Shown here: positions 10,061 to 19,013 of the stretch, piece by piece
Layout of the letters: each line of letters opens with the position of its first letter
Numbering within the stretch: position 1 is the stretch's first letter
Source of the DNA: Curvibacter soli
GTDB taxonomy: Bacteria; Pseudomonadota; Gammaproteobacteria; Burkholderiales; Burkholderiaceae_C
Direction: 5' to 3'
DNA length: 43,744 nt
NCBI RefSeq assembly: GCF_029211125.1
Contig: NZ_JARGEN010000012.1
Span: 1-43,744, forward strand
Position numbers and translations under genes: made by a program
The notes under the pieces: generated by a model
Told to the model about the DNA's origin: nothing
The model's database searches: none
Seen by the model: the letters and a program-made list of their open reading frames with translations, nothing else

Positions 10061-10363
10061 GAGCCTGCCCATGGTCAGGCCGCGAAAGCCGTACACGATG
10101 CGGTCGCCCGCGTAGTCGACCAGCTCCACCGTGCGCTCCTGGCCCGGCTCGAAGCGCACCGCCGCGCCGGAGGCGATGTTCAGCCGCATGCCGCGCGCGG
10201 CTTCGCGGTCGAAGCCCAGCGCGGCGTTGGTTTCGGCGAAGTGGAAGTGCGAGCCGACCTGGATGGGCCGCTCGCTCTCGTTGCGCACCACCAGCGTAAT
10301 GGTGCGGCGGCCGGGATTGAGGGCGTGCTCACCCTCGTCGATGAAGAGTTCGCCAGGGATCAT
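10058..10363 (-). CDS. ureB: Urease beta subunit
   Basis: The 101-residue product starts MIPGELF and contains the family core [22 protein letters not shown], here given as GRRTITLVV and [15 protein letters not shown], ending LTMGRL. This matches stand-alone UreB of organisms with a three-subunit urease. The start at 10363 is chosen by homology; upstream codons in the same frame read antiparallel through ureJ. It lies 16 bases after ureJ. Its stop codon is contributed by an R1 repeat, so the final codons may vary between strains. Confidence 0.96.
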   Translation of the reverse strand: MIPGELFIDEGEHALNPGRRTITLVVRNESERPIQVGSHFHFAETNAALGFDREAARGMRLNIASGAAVRFEPGQERTVELVDYAGDRIVYGFRGLTMGRL

Positions 10364-10379
10364 GGCCGTCGTCCCTTTT

Positions 10380-10985
10380 TCAGACCGCGCCGGCCAGCAG
10401 GGCCGCGCCCAGCATGGCGACCGCGCCACCCGCGATGCGCGGCAGCCACGCGTTGGCATGGCGCAGCGCCCAGCCGGCGGCGATGCCGGCCCCGTGCAGC
10501 AGCACGGTGGCCGTGAGCATGCCCGCCAGCGTCAGGCCCGGGTCGGCTTCGCCCGCCAGTTCATGGCCATGCGCCATGCCGTGGAACATCGCGAAGGCGC
10601 CCACCAGCGCCGCCGCAGCCGGCGCCGGCAGGTGCCAGCGCGCGGTCACCAGCAGGCCCAGCACCAGCAGCGAGGCGGCGATCATCGGCTCCACCCCCGG
10701 CAGTTGCATGCCGCCCAGGCCCAGCAGCGCGCCCGCCAGCAGCATGGCCGCAAAGCCCAGCGGCGCGGCCAGCAGGTCGGGCCAGGCGCGGCGCGCGGAC
10801 AGCGCGCTCCACAGGCCCGCGGCGACCATCGCGGCCATGTGGTCCATGCCCGTCAGCGGATGCAGGAAGCCGGCCAGGAAGCCGTGGTGCGCGCCGGCGT
10901 TCGCCCCGGTGTGGGCGCTCGCGGCCAGTGGCAGGGCGGCCAGCAGCAGGGCGACCGCGGTGCAGAGGTTTGCTTCTTTTTTCAT
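10380..10985 (-). CDS. ureJ: HupE/UreJ family membrane protein
   Basis: The 201-residue product is a HupE/UreJ protein, an inner-membrane family found in hydrogenase and urease operons and thought to take part in nickel entry. It has a signal peptide (about 1-24, ending AASAHTG), the motif HPLTGMDH (42-49) after the mature N-terminus, a second histidine motif HGMAHGHEL, and about six hydrophobic helices. The start codon and first codons (MKKEAN) lie inside an R1 repeat, and no clear Shine-Dalgarno precedes them. It sits between ureA and ureB, a known arrangement. Confidence 0.92.
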   Translation of the reverse strand: MKKEANLCTAVALLLAALPLAASAHTGANAGAHHGFLAGFLHPLTGMDHMAAMVAAGLWSALSARRAWPDLLAAPLGFAAMLLAGALLGLGGMQLPGVEPMIAASLLVLGLLVTARWHLPAPAAAALVGAFAMFHGMAHGHELAGEADPGLTLAGMLTATVLLHGAGIAAGWALRHANAWLPRIAGGAVAMLGAALLAGAV

Positions 10986-11036
10986 AGCTGTATGCGCAGG
11001 TGAAATAAGCGGTAGGGGCCAAAAATGCCTGAAGCC
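10968..11036 (+). repeat. Dispersed repeat, family R1, copy at the ureJ start
   Basis: Starting GTTTGCTTCTTTTTTCATAG, the unit continues through GGTAGGGGCC to AAAAATGCCTGAAGCC. It aligns end to end with the copy at 9989-10060, 1 kb away in the same direction. On the minus strand it supplies the ureJ start codon (10983-10985) and its first codons. Confidence 0.75.
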
Positions 11037-11049
11037 GGAGAGGCGGTGC

Positions 11050-11352
11050 TCAGGCGATGGGTTGGTGCACGGTGACGAGTTTGGTGCCGTCGGGGAAGGT
11101 GGCTTCGACCTGGATGTCGGGAATCATCTCGGGCACGCCCTCCATCACGTCGGCGCGGGTGAGGATGTCGCGGCCCTCGCTCATGAGCTGGGCCACGGTC
11201 TTGCCATCGCGCGCGCCTTCCATCACCGCGGCGCTGATGAGGGCGATGGATTCGGGGTAGTTGAGTTTGAGGCCGCGCGCCTTGCGGCGTTCGGCCAGCA
11301 GCGCGGCGGTGAAGATCAGGAGCTTGTCTTTTTCGCGTGGCGTGAGTTCCAT
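11050..11352 (-). CDS. ureA: Urease gamma subunit
   Basis: The 100-residue product begins [20 protein letters not shown] and contains [21 protein letters not shown] and [19 protein letters not shown], all typical of UreA, the small structural subunit of the urease trimer. The frame stays open a long way upstream, but those codons read antiparallel to other genes; the start at 11352 is fixed by homology. It lies 83 bases after ureD and about 64 bases before ureJ, that last spacer being largely R1 repeat. Confidence 0.97.
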   Translation of the reverse strand: MELTPREKDKLLIFTAALLAERRKARGLKLNYPESIALISAAVMEGARDGKTVAQLMSEGRDILTRADVMEGVPEMIPDIQVEATFPDGTKLVTVHQPIA

Positions 11353-11435
11353 GCAAGGGCCTCGGCGGTTCGTATCTCGGGACATGGTAAAGCAGGAAGC
11401 GCGCCAGTGGCGATGGGCCATTCGACGTATGGCCC

Positions 11436-12266
11436 TCACATGGCCCAGATGCGCGGCGCGGTGGCTGGCAGGCCCCAGTGGGCCGCGCGCCAGGCCGCGC
11501 GCACTTCCTTGAGCAACTGCATCGCGGGCTCGACCACGGCGCCGAGCGCGCGCACGACCACGATGCGCGCGTCGGGGCTGGTGGCGCCGGCGGTCTCGCG
11601 CAGCGCGTGGGCGTCGATCACGGCGCGCGCGGCCTCCAGCGCCCGTTCGCGCGCCACGCGCGGCAGCGGCGTGCCCGCGGCCAGGAACAGCGTGGCCGTG
11701 CAGCGCCGCCCGGCCAGGCCCAGCGGGCTGTCGAGCAGCAGGCGGTCGCAGGCGGCGATGCGGCCGCGCTCCAGCCACACGCCGGGCATCTCCAGATGCT
11801 GGCGCAGGCTGCCGCGCAGAAACGGCTTGCCCGCGTGCGGCAGGCCCAGCGCGGCCACGTCCCAGCCGATCAGCTCGGCGCCGGGCGCCAGGGTGAAGCG
11901 AAGGTGGTTCTCGGCCTCGCAGCCGTCGAAGCACAGCGCCTCCAGCGGCAGCCATTCCAGGCGCGCGCCGGCCTGCAGGTCGATGCGCGTGTCCTGCACG
12001 GCGTGCTCTCCCTGCGTGCGGTAGAAGCGCGTGGCGCCGGGCGTGGTGACCAGGCCGTGCGCGCCGGGGGCGGCGCCGATGCGGATGTCGAGCCGGTCGC
12101 CGCCCACCAGTCCGCCGGGCGGGTGCACCAGCACGTTGTGGCAGATGCCGTCGCCTTCGGGGTACAGGCTTTGCAGGATGCGCAGCGGCCCTTCGTGGCG
12201 GAAGCGGGCGGTGGTGCGCGGGGCGTCGTGGCGGTAGTCGAGCGCGAGTCGGGCGTGCCAGGGCAT
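11436..12266 (-). CDS. ureD: UreD (UreH), urease accessory protein
   Basis: UreD is the scaffold that binds apo-urease and recruits UreF and UreG. The 276-residue product shows family features: [13 protein letters not shown], the [14 protein letters not shown] strand (82-95 region), [11 protein letters not shown], and [11 protein letters not shown]. It ends PRIWAM. It is the first urease gene proper, 15 bases after a small exported-protein gene on the same strand. No strong ribosome site is visible, so coupling to the upstream gene is possible. Confidence 0.95.
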   Translation of the reverse strand: MPWHARLALDYRHDAPRTTARFRHEGPLRILQSLYPEGDGICHNVLVHPPGGLVGGDRLDIRIGAAPGAHGLVTTPGATRFYRTQGEHAVQDTRIDLQAGARLEWLPLEALCFDGCEAENHLRFTLAPGAELIGWDVAALGLPHAGKPFLRGSLRQHLEMPGVWLERGRIAACDRLLLDSPLGLAGRRCTATLFLAAGTPLPRVARERALEAARAVIDAHALRETAGATSPDARIVVVRALGAVVEPAMQLLKEVRAAWRAAHWGLPATAPRIWAM

Positions 12267-12281
12267 GGGTGCGGCGCTGTT

Positions 12282-12548
12282 TCAGGATGCGTAGCCCATG
12301 CAGGCGCCGGCATTGGGCCGGCCCTGGCATTCGCGCTGCAGGCGGCGCTCGCGCTGTTCGCGGGTTTCGTCGGCATGGCTGCGCGGGCCGTCCTTTTTCT
12401 TCTTGCCGCTCTTGTGCTGGGCGGAGGAGGGTGCGGCGGTCTTGCCGGTCTTGCCGGCGGCCTGCGCCGGCGCGGGGGCGGCGAGCCAGGCGGCCATGCA
12501 CGCTGCGGCGATGCAGCCGCGCAGGGCGGGCGCGAAAAGAGGTTTCAT
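12282..12548 (-). CDS. Small predicted exported basic protein upstream of ureD
   Basis: The 88-residue product is not one I can name. It starts [11 protein letters not shown], has a signal peptide with hydrophobic core to about residue 30 (ending APAQAA), then a basic, low-complexity segment (KSGKKKKDG, then charged RERRLQRE). The C-terminus has two cysteines ([15 protein letters not shown]), which could form a disulphide in the periplasm. An AGGA ribosome site precedes the ATG. It lies 15 bases from ureD in the same direction, so it may be the first gene of the urease transcript, but nothing in the sequence shows a urease role. Confidence 0.7.
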   Translation of the reverse strand: MKPLFAPALRGCIAAACMAAWLAAPAPAQAAGKTGKTAAPSSAQHKSGKKKKDGPRSHADETREQRERRLQRECQGRPNAGACMGYAS

Positions 12549-12678
12549 GCGGTTTTCCTGCGGATTGAGCGGGGCGGGCGCGCACGGGCGACCCTGTCCG
12601 CACTGTAGCGGCCCCGGCGGGCGCGCCCCGTCGGCGTACCATCCAGGGCTTTTTCCACCTTCCTTGCCGTGTATCGCC

Positions 12679-13848
12679 ATGCGTAGTGCCGTCCATAACC
12701 TCGAAGAATCCCGTATCCGTGAAGTCGCCAACGCCGGCATCGGCCGCAGCGACGTGCTGCCGTTCTGGTTCGGCGAAAGCGACGAGGGCACGCCCGACGT
12801 GGTGCGCGAGGCGGCCATCGCGTCGCTGCAGCGCGGCGAGACCTTCTACACCCACAACCTCGGCCTGCCGGAGCTGCGCCAGGCGGTGGCCGAATACGCG
12901 AGCGCACTGCATGGCCCGGTGGCGGCGGACCGCATCGCCATCACTTCGGGTGGCGTGAGCGCGCTGATGCTGGCGGTGGAGGCATTGGTCGAGCCCGCCG
13001 ACGAGGTGGTGGTCGTCACGCCCGTGTGGCCCAATCTGGTGGCGCAGCCGCGCATCATGGGCGGGCGCGTGCGCGAGGTGCCGCTGCAGCCCGTGGCCAG
13101 CGGGCCCGAGCGCGGCGCCTGGGCGCTGGACATGCAGCGCCTGCTCGACGCGGTGACGCCGGCCACCCGGCTTCTGGTCGTGAACGCGCCCAACAACCCC
13201 ACGGGCTGGACGCTCACCGCCGACGAGCAGCGCACCATCCTCGCGCACTGCCGCCGCACCGGCACCTGGATTCTGGCCGACGAGGTGTATGAGCGCTTGT
13301 ACTACCTGCCCACGGCCCGGGGCTGTGCCCCCAGCTTCCTCGACGTGGCCGAGCCCGAGGACCGGCTCGTCGTGGCGCACAGCTTCTCCAAGAGCTTCCT
13401 CATGACCGGCTGGCGCCTGGGCTGGATGGTGATGCCCGCAAGCATCACGCACGACATGGGCAAGCTCATCGAGTTCAACACCTCGTGCACCAGCGTCTTC
13501 ACCCAGCGCGCGGGCCTGGCGGCGCTGGAGCACGCGGACGAGATCACGCCGCGCCTGGTGGCGCACCTGAAGACCTGCCGCGACACGCTGGTGCCGCTGC
13601 TGCAGGCGGTGCCGGGCGTGCGGGTGTCGGCGGCGCACGGCGGCATGTACGCGTTCTTCCAGCTCGAAGGCCATGCGGACTGCCTGGCGACGGCCAAGCG
13701 CCTGGTGGTGGAGGCCGGCCTGGGGCTGGCTCCCGGCAGCGCCTTTGCGCCAGAGGCCGGGGGGTGGCTGCGCTGGTGCTTCGCGTCGCGCGACACCAGC
13801 CGCCTGGGCGAGGGCGTGGCCCGGCTGCGCGGCTGGCTCGGGGTATAA
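12679..13848 (+). CDS. PLP-dependent aminotransferase
   Basis: This 389-residue fold-type I aminotransferase is different from the one at 2748-3932. Landmarks are Asn173 in NAPNNPTG, Asp201 in [11 protein letters not shown], the PLP Lys238 in [16 protein letters not shown], and Arg246. The early segment [16 protein letters not shown] resembles aminotransferases often annotated as aspartate- or alanine-type; the substrate is unknown. The start is the ATG giving [11 protein letters not shown]; the frame is open upstream without a plausible domain. It is divergent from the urease cluster, with a 130-base gap (12549-12678) that holds no clear promoter. The rpsO -10 overlaps its stop codon. Confidence 0.88.
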   Translation: MRSAVHNLEESRIREVANAGIGRSDVLPFWFGESDEGTPDVVREAAIASLQRGETFYTHNLGLPELRQAVAEYASALHGPVAADRIAITSGGVSALMLAVEALVEPADEVVVVTPVWPNLVAQPRIMGGRVREVPLQPVASGPERGAWALDMQRLLDAVTPATRLLVVNAPNNPTGWTLTADEQRTILAHCRRTGTWILADEVYERLYYLPTARGCAPSFLDVAEPEDRLVVAHSFSKSFLMTGWRLGWMVMPASITHDMGKLIEFNTSCTSVFTQRAGLAALEHADEITPRLVAHLKTCRDTLVPLLQAVPGVRVSAAHGGMYAFFQLEGHADCLATAKRLVVEAGLGLAPGSAFAPEAGGWLRWCFASRDTSRLGEGVARLRGWLGV

Positions 13849-13849
13849 T
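13844..13849 (+). promoter_or_regulatory. Predicted -10 element of the rpsO-pnp promoter
   Basis: A perfect TATAAT covers the TAA stop codon of the upstream aminotransferase (13846-13848). No good -35 is visible 16-18 bases upstream (GC-rich). Its place about 135 bases before rpsO fits a promoter with a structured leader. A small TCTGC / GCAGA hairpin (13858-13872) would lie near the RNA 5' end. Confidence 0.55.
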
Positions 13850-13924
13850 TCGGCGGTTCTGCATTCCGCAGAGCGCACGCCAGCCGCGATTCCAGCCACT
13901 GGCGCAAGTGTGAAACACGGCCCC

Positions 13925-13965
13925 GCCGGCCCCTCTCGTTGCGGAGGCGGCCAGGGCAGGCCGGC
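13925..13965 (+). promoter_or_regulatory. Inverted repeat in the rpsO leader
   Basis: GCCGGCC (13925-13931) can pair with GGCCGGC (13959-13965), closing a 27-base loop that ends 17 bases before the rpsO ATG. S15 represses its own translation through leader structure in several bacteria, so this is a candidate site. In such GC-rich DNA a chance pairing is possible. Confidence 0.4.
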
Positions 13966-13982
13966 AACCTCAGGAACCCCCA

Positions 13983-14249
13983 ATGATCGCCTCTTCCATC
14001 AAGGCCGAAGTCGTCAAGGCCAACGCGCGCAGCGCCAGCGACACCGGCAGCCCCGAAGTGCAGGTCGCCCTGCTGACGGCCCGCATCAACGAGCTCACCC
14101 CCCACTTCAAGACGCACGCCAAGGACCACCATGGCCGCCGCGGCTTGCTGCGCATGGTGAGCCGTCGCCGCAAGCTGCTGGACTACCTCAAGTCCAAGGA
14201 CGCGGAGCGCTACACCGCGCTGATCGCCAAGCTGGGCCTGCGCAAGTAA
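13983..14249 (+). CDS. rpsO: 30S ribosomal protein S15
   Basis: This 88-residue protein matches S15 over its whole length: [40 protein letters not shown] and [14 protein letters not shown]15 binds 16S rRNA at the central-domain junction and nucleates platform assembly. It is followed by a terminator-like hairpin and then pnp, the classical rpsO-pnp order. Confidence 0.98.
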   Translation: MIASSIKAEVVKANARSASDTGSPEVQVALLTARINELTPHFKTHAKDHHGRRGLLRMVSRRRKLLDYLKSKDAERYTALIAKLGLRK

Positions 14250-14270
14250 ACCAGCGGCCGCGAGCCTGAG

Positions 14271-14306
14271 AACGCCTGGGTTGGTCCGCTAGCTCAGGCG
14301 TTTTTT
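14271..14306 (+). terminator. rpsO terminator, with an alternative competing stem
   Basis: AACGCCTG (14271-14278) pairs perfectly with CAGGCGTT (14295-14302), and the run TTTTTT (14301-14306) follows, a good intrinsic terminator. GCCTGAG just upstream (14264-14270) can instead pair with CTCAGGC (14293-14299), which uses the same 3' arm and would break the terminator. This gives partial read-through into pnp a possible switch. Confidence 0.75.
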
Positions 14307-14351
14307 ACTTCGCGACCTACCGTGGAGCAGCAGTGAAGAGCGAAGCTGTGT

Positions 14352-14392
14352 CATTCCAGGGGATCTCCCCCGCCCAGAGGTCCGCTGGAATG
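14352..14392 (+). promoter_or_regulatory. pnp leader stem-loop, candidate RNase III / PNPase autoregulation site
   Basis: CATTCCAG (14352-14359) pairs perfectly with CTGGAATG (14385-14392), extendable by an outer TG/CA pair across one mismatch; a GGGG/CCCC hairpin can form inside. It lies 70 bases before the pnp start. In E. coli a leader duplex cut by RNase III lets PNPase repress its own mRNA; the same role here is an inference from position and shape. Confidence 0.55.
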
Positions 14393-14462
14393 GCATCGTG
14401 TTCTGAATTGCGCTCCAAGCCGCGCAGATATTGCGCATGCAGCTATTAATCCAGGAGCAATA

Positions 14463-16619
14463 ATGAGCATTTTCAACAAAGTCACCAAGTCCTTCCAATG
14501 GGGCGACAAGACCGTCGTCATGGAAACCGGCGAAATCGCCCGCCAGGCTTCCGGCGCCGTTTTGGTCAACATCGACGACACCGTGGTGCTGGCCACCGTG
14601 GTGGCATCCAAGGTGGCCAAGGCGGGGCAAGACTTTTTCCCGCTGACGGTGGACTACATCGAGAAGACCTACGCCGCCGGCAAGATCCCCGGCAGCTTCT
14701 TCAAGCGCGAAGCCAAGCCCAGCGAGTTCGAGACCCTGACCAGCCGCCTGATCGACCGCCCGATCCGCCCGCTGTTCCCCGAGGGCTTCTTCAACGAAGT
14801 GCACGTGGTCATCCACACCGTGTCGATCAACCCCGAGGTCGATGCCGACATCGCCGCCCTGATTGCCTCCAGCGCCGCGCTGGCCATCTCGGGCATCCCG
14901 TTCGCCGGCCCGATCGGCGCCGCGCGCGTGGGCTACATCAACGGTGAATACGTGCTGAACCCGGGCCAGACCGCGCGCAAGGACTCGCAGCTCGACCTGG
15001 TCGTCGCGGGCACCGAGGCCGCTGTGCTGATGGTCGAATCCGAAGCGCAGCAACTGTCCGAAGAAATCATGCTGGGTGCCGTGGTGTTTGGCCACCAGCA
15101 GGGCAATGTGGCCATCAACGCCATTCACGAGCTGGTGCGCGAGGCCGGCAAGCCGGTGTGGGACTGGAAGGCGCCCGCCAAGGATGAGCCGCTCATCGCC
15201 AAGGTGACCGCTCTGGCCGAGGCCAAGCTGCGCGCGGCCTACCAGATCCGCAACAAGCAGGCCCGCACGCACGCCTGCCGCGAGGCCTATGCCGTGGTCA
15301 TGGCCGACCTGAAGGAAGACGGTGTCGTGTTCGACAGCGTCAAGGTCGAAGGCATGCTGTTCGACATCGAGGCGCGCATCGTGCGCAGCCAGATCCTGGC
15401 CGGTGAGCCGCGCATCGACGGCCGCGACACGCGCACCGTGCGCCCGATCGAGATCCGCAGCTCCGTGCTGCCGCGCACCCACGGCTCGGCGCTGTTCACG
15501 CGCGGCGAAACCCAGGCGCTGGTGGTCACCACGCTGGGCACCGAGCGCGACGCACAGCGCATCGACGCGCTGGCTGGCGAATATGAAGACCGCTTCATGA
15601 TGCACTACAACATGCCTCCCTTCGCCACCGGCGAAGTGGGCCGCATGGGCAGCACCAAGCGCCGCGAGATCGGCCACGGCCGCCTGGCCAAGCGCGCGCT
15701 GGTGGCTGTGTTGCCAAGCAAGGAAGAATTCCCCTACACCATGCGCGTGGTGTCGGAAATCACCGAATCCAATGGCTCTTCGTCGATGGCATCGGTGTGC
15801 GGCGGCTGCCTGTCGCTGATGGACGCCGGCGTGCCCATGAAGGCGCATGTGGCCGGCATTGCCATGGGCCTGATCAAGGAAGACAACCGTTTTGCCGTGT
15901 TGACCGACATCCTGGGCGATGAAGATCACCTGGGCGACATGGACTTCAAGGTGGCGGGCACCACCGCCGGCATCACGGCGCTGCAGATGGACATCAAGAT
16001 CCAGGGCATCACCAAGGAAATCATGCAGGTGGCATTGGCCCAGGCCAAGGAAGCGCGCATCCATATCCTGGGCAAGATGCAGGAAGCCATGGGCGAAGCC
16101 AAGACCGAAGTGAGCAACTTCGCGCCCAAGCTCTACACCATGAAGATCAACCCCGAGAAGATCCGTGACGTGATCGGCAAGGGCGGCGCCGTGATCCGTG
16201 CGCTGACCGAAGAAACCGGCTGCCAGATCAACATCGAGGAAGACGGCACCATCACCATTGCCGCCACCGACGCTGCCCGCGCCGATGAAGCCAGGCGCCG
16301 CATCGAGCAGATCACCGCCGAAGTCGAAATCGGCAAGATCTACGAAGGCCCTGTGACCAAGATCCTGGACTTCGGCGCGCTGATCAACCTGCTGCCCGGC
16401 AAGGACGGCCTGCTGCACATCAGCCAGATCGCGCACGAGCGCGTGGAGAAGGTGTCCGACTACCTGACCGAAGGCCAGGTGGTGCGCGTCAAGGTGCTGG
16501 AAACCGACGAGAAGGGCCGCGTGAAGCTGTCGATGAAGGCGCTGCTGGACCGCCCGGCGCAGCCCGAGCGCGCTCCGCGCGCCGCCGGTGGCCAAGACGT
16601 GGCGGCCGAGCTGCAATAA
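14463..16619 (+). CDS. pnp: Polynucleotide phosphorylase
   Basis: PNPase degrades RNA 3' to 5' using phosphate and can add heteropolymer tails. The 718-residue product has two RNase PH-like domains separated by a helical linker, with the second holding [11 protein letters not shown] (about 437-447). A KH domain follows with [17 protein letters not shown] (GKGG near 571), then an S1 domain from about 622 ([16 protein letters not shown]). It ends with a short tail. AGGAG lies five bases before the ATG. The gene follows rpsO with a structured leader that suggests autoregulation. Confidence 0.98.
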   Translation: MSIFNKVTKSFQWGDKTVVMETGEIARQASGAVLVNIDDTVVLATVVASKVAKAGQDFFPLTVDYIEKTYAAGKIPGSFFKREAKPSEFETLTSRLIDRPIRPLFPEGFFNEVHVVIHTVSINPEVDADIAALIASSAALAISGIPFAGPIGAARVGYINGEYVLNPGQTARKDSQLDLVVAGTEAAVLMVESEAQQLSEEIMLGAVVFGHQQGNVAINAIHELVREAGKPVWDWKAPAKDEPLIAKVTALAEAKLRAAYQIRNKQARTHACREAYAVVMADLKEDGVVFDSVKVEGMLFDIEARIVRSQILAGEPRIDGRDTRTVRPIEIRSSVLPRTHGSALFTRGETQALVVTTLGTERDAQRIDALAGEYEDRFMMHYNMPPFATGEVGRMGSTKRREIGHGRLAKRALVAVLPSKEEFPYTMRVVSEITESNGSSSMASVCGGCLSLMDAGVPMKAHVAGIAMGLIKEDNRFAVLTDILGDEDHLGDMDFKVAGTTAGITALQMDIKIQGITKEIMQVALAQAKEARIHILGKMQEAMGEAKTEVSNFAPKLYTMKINPEKIRDVIGKGGAVIRALTEETGCQINIEEDGTITIAATDAARADEARRRIEQITAEVEIGKIYEGPVTKILDFGALINLLPGKDGLLHISQIAHERVEKVSDYLTEGQVVRVKVLETDEKGRVKLSMKALLDRPAQPERAPRAAGGQDVAAELQ

Positions 16620-16628
16620 GGGCGCGCT

Positions 16629-16647
16629 GCCGGGCTTCGCGCCCGGC
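16629..16647. terminator. GC-rich hairpin after pnp
   Basis: GCCGGGC (16629-16635), loop TTCGC, and GCCCGGC (16641-16647) give a perfect 7-bp stem ten bases past the pnp stop. No T-run follows, so it may stabilise the mRNA 3' end or help factor-dependent termination rather than act alone. Confidence 0.45.
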
Positions 16648-16649
16648 GG

Positions 16650-16706
16650 CTGCTATGAAAATGAAAGCATGCAGCGCAGGCAGATCAAGCGCTGGAGCCC
16701 TGAAAC
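16650..16706 (+). repeat. Dispersed repeat, family R1, copy before the quinone oxidoreductase
   Basis: The unit reads TGCTATGAAAATGAAAGC then GCAGCGCAGG and GATCAAGCGCTGGAGCC, ending near TGAAACAC. CAGCGCAGG is shared with the inverted copy at 38292-38355, and the AGCGCTGGAGCC part matches the copy at 9989-10060. It fills the spacer from the pnp hairpin to the next start codon. Confidence 0.65.
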
Positions 16707-16709
16707 ACT

Positions 16710-17696
16710 ATGAAAGCTGTTGAGATCGCAGTCTATGGCGGGCCCGAGGTGCTGCGCCTGGTCGAGCGGCCCGCGCCCGTGCCCGGTGCGGGCGAGGTGC
16801 TGATCCGCGTCGCGGCCAGTGGCGTGAACCGGCCCGACGTGTTGCAGCGCACGGGCAACTACCCCGTGCCGCCCGGCGCCTCGGACATTCCGGGGCTGGA
16901 GGTGGCCGGCGAGATCGTCGCGGGCGACGCTGTGGCCATGGCGGCAGCGGGCCTGAAGACGGGCGACCATGTGTGCGCGCTGTTGGCGGGCGGTGGCTAT
17001 GCGGACCACTGCGTGGCGCCCGTCGGCCAGTGCCTGCCCGTGCCTGCGGGCTGGTCCGACGTCGAGGCCGCATCGCTGCCCGAGACCTTCTTCACCGTCT
17101 GGAGCAACGTGTTCGAGCGCGGCGCGCTGCAGGCCGGCGAAACGCTGCTCGTGCAGGGCGGCACCAGCGGCATCGGCGTGACGGCCATCCAGCTCGCCAA
17201 GGCCCTGGGCGCGACGGTCATCGCCACCGCGGGCAGCGACGACAAATGCGCCGCCTGTCTGTCCCTGGGGGCGGACCATGCCATCAACTACAAGACCCAC
17301 GACTTTGCCGTCGAGGCCAAGCGCATCACCGATGGCCGGGGCGTGGACGTGGTGCTCGACATGGTGGCGGGCGACTATGTGGCGCGCGAGGTCGAATGCC
17401 TGGCCGAGGATGGCCGCATCGTCATCATCGCGGTGCAGGGCGGCACGCGCAGCCAGTTCCATGCGGGGCTGGTGCTGCGCCGGCGCCTGACGATCACGGG
17501 CTCGACCCTGCGCCCGCGTCCGGTGGCGTTCAAGAGCGCGATCGCGCGCGGCCTGCGTGAGCAGGTGTGGCCGCTGCTGGCGCGGCGCACGGTTCGCCCG
17601 ATCATCCACAGCACCTTCCCGGCGGCGCAGGCTGCGGCGGCGCATGCGCTGATGGAATCGGGGGCGCACGTGGGCAAGATCGTTCTGACATGGTGA
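16710..17696 (+). CDS. NAD(P)H:quinone oxidoreductase, zinc-less MDR type
   Basis: The 328-residue product belongs to the medium-chain dehydrogenase/reductase superfamily, quinone oxidoreductase / PIG3-like branch. The N-terminal part has [20 protein letters not shown] with no zinc-site cysteines. The NADP-binding Rossmann motif [19 protein letters not shown] begins near residue 150. The C-terminus reads HVGKIVLTW, as in this branch. Substrate is unknown. It begins just after an R1 repeat, with only a poorly spaced GGAG upstream, and its stop overlaps the tpiA start region. Confidence 0.88.
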   Translation: MKAVEIAVYGGPEVLRLVERPAPVPGAGEVLIRVAASGVNRPDVLQRTGNYPVPPGASDIPGLEVAGEIVAGDAVAMAAAGLKTGDHVCALLAGGGYADHCVAPVGQCLPVPAGWSDVEAASLPETFFTVWSNVFERGALQAGETLLVQGGTSGIGVTAIQLAKALGATVIATAGSDDKCAACLSLGADHAINYKTHDFAVEAKRITDGRGVDVVLDMVAGDYVAREVECLAEDGRIVIIAVQGGTRSQFHAGLVLRRRLTITGSTLRPRPVAFKSAIARGLREQVWPLLARRTVRPIIHSTFPAAQAAAAHALMESGAHVGKIVLTW

Positions 17697-17698
17697 GC

Positions 17699-18445
17699 AT
17701 GCGCAAGAAGAAACTCATCGCCGGCAACTGGAAGATGAACGGCAGCCTGGCGGCCAACGACGCGCTGCTGCGCGCCGTGCTGGCCGGCGCGGGCCTGCCT
17801 GGCTGTGACGTTGCCGTGGCGGTGCCCGCGCCGTATCTGGCGCAGGCGCAGGCGCTGCTGGCGGGCTCGCCTGTCGCGCTGGCGGCGCAGGACGTGTCGC
17901 AGCATGCGGCGGGCGCATTCACCGGCGAGGTCGGCGCGGCAATGCTGCAGGACTTCGGCGTGCGCTACTGCCTCGTGGGGCATTCCGAGCGGCGCCAGTA
18001 CCACGGCGAAACCGATGCTGCCGTGGCGGCCAAGGCGCAGCGCGCGCTGGCCGCGGGCATCACGCCCGTGGTGTGCGTGGGCGAAACGCTGGCCGAGCGT
18101 GATGCGGGCCAGACCGCCGCAGTCGTGCGGCGCCAGCTTGCGGCGGTGGTCCATGTCGTGGGGCACTGCGTGAGCGAGATCGTGGTGGCCTACGAGCCCG
18201 TCTGGGCCATCGGCACCGGCCAGACCGCCACGCCCGCGCAGGCACAGGAGGTGCATGCCGTGCTGCGGGCGCAACTGCAGGCCGCCAGCGCGCAGCCGGC
18301 GGGCGTGCGCATCGTGTACGGCGGCAGCATGAACGCCGCCAACGCGGCTGAACTGCTGGCGCAGCCCGACATCGACGGGGGTCTGATCGGTGGCGCATCG
18401 CTGAAGGCGCCCGATTTTTTGCGGATCATCGCTGCCGCCGCCTGA
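17699..18445 (+). CDS. tpiA: Triosephosphate isomerase
   Basis: TpiA interconverts dihydroxyacetone phosphate and glyceraldehyde 3-phosphate. The 248-residue product retains the catalytic Lys12 (GNWKMN), His95 (VGHSERR) and Glu166 ([11 protein letters not shown]), plus the phosphate-binding YGGSMNAAN and GLIGGASL loops. I chose ATG 17699 ([10 protein letters not shown]); ATG 17690, three codons earlier and overlapping the previous stop, is equally open. GGTGA lies just before the chosen start. tpiA-secG is a common gene pair. Confidence 0.97.
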   Translation: MRKKKLIAGNWKMNGSLAANDALLRAVLAGAGLPGCDVAVAVPAPYLAQAQALLAGSPVALAAQDVSQHAAGAFTGEVGAAMLQDFGVRYCLVGHSERRQYHGETDAAVAAKAQRALAAGITPVVCVGETLAERDAGQTAAVVRRQLAAVVHVVGHCVSEIVVAYEPVWAIGTGQTATPAQAQEVHAVLRAQLQAASAQPAGVRIVYGGSMNAANAAELLAQPDIDGGLIGGASLKAPDFLRIIAAAA

Positions 18446-18480
18446 GGCGCCGCAGTGTTCGTGTTTGAGGAGTTGAAGCA

Positions 18481-18894
18481 ATGAATGTGATCGTGAATAT
18501 CCTGCTGGCCGTGCAGATACTTTCCGCGCTGGCCATGATCGGCCTCGTGCTGATTCAGCATGGCAAGGGCGCCGACATGGGTGCGGCCTTCGGCAGCGGC
18601 AGCTCGGGCAGCCTGTTCGGCGCCAGCGGTAGCGCCAACTTCCTGTCGCGGTCCACGGCCGTGCTGGCCGCGGTGTTCTTCGCCTGCACGCTGGCGCTGG
18701 CGTACTTCGGCAACGTGCGCCCGTCGAGCACGGGCAGCGTGCTGGAGCGCACGAGCGTGCCGGTGCCGACCCCCATTCCTGCCGGTGCGAGCGGCACCGC
18801 GCAGATCCCTGGAGGCGCAGCCGCGCCTGCCAACGATGCCGCGCCTACACCATCTGCGCCAGCTCCGGGTGCGGCACAAATTCCGACCAAATAA
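18481..18894 (+). CDS. secG: SecG, protein-export membrane protein
   Basis: SecG is the small subunit of the SecYEG translocon. The 137-residue product has two helices (about 4-24 and 55-76) joined by the conserved cytoplasmic loop VLIQHGKGADMGAAFGSGSS, plus a long Pro/Ala-rich C-terminal tail (from about 85) that is typical of betaproteobacteria and poorly conserved. GAGG precedes the ATG. It is followed by tRNA-Leu(GAG), the same neighbour as in E. coli. Confidence 0.95.
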   Translation: MNVIVNILLAVQILSALAMIGLVLIQHGKGADMGAAFGSGSSGSLFGASGSANFLSRSTAVLAAVFFACTLALAYFGNVRPSSTGSVLERTSVPVPTPIPAGASGTAQIPGGAAAPANDAAPTPSAPAPGAAQIPTK

Positions 18895-18942
18895 ACCGCT
18901 CGAAAACCCCTCTTGATTTATGGAGAGGGATGCAATCGAAGG

Positions 18943-18948
18943 TAGAAT
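18943..18948 (+). promoter_or_regulatory. Possible -10 for tRNA-Leu and nuo
   Basis: TAGAAT lies 65 bases before the tRNA in the secG-tRNA gap (18895-19013). The region 16-18 bases upstream has no convincing -35. A weak CCCTCT / AGAGGG stem (18908-18929) lies before it. The tRNA may equally be transcribed from the tpiA-secG promoter. Confidence 0.3.
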
Positions 18949-19013
18949 TCCCTTTTGTCTGGAAAGCCAAAGCCCTCTGGGTTCCTCATGCCATCCGGGC
19001 AAAGTTACACGCC

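Noticed and set aside
14289-16616. A 775-codon open frame on the strand opposite pnp
   Set aside because: It mirrors the pnp codon pattern in high-GC DNA, shows no domain, and is His/Gly-rich in the way antisense frames here always are.
18908-18929. CCCTCT / AGAGGG stem as a secG terminator
   Set aside because: Only six base pairs, a ten-base loop and no T-run next to it.
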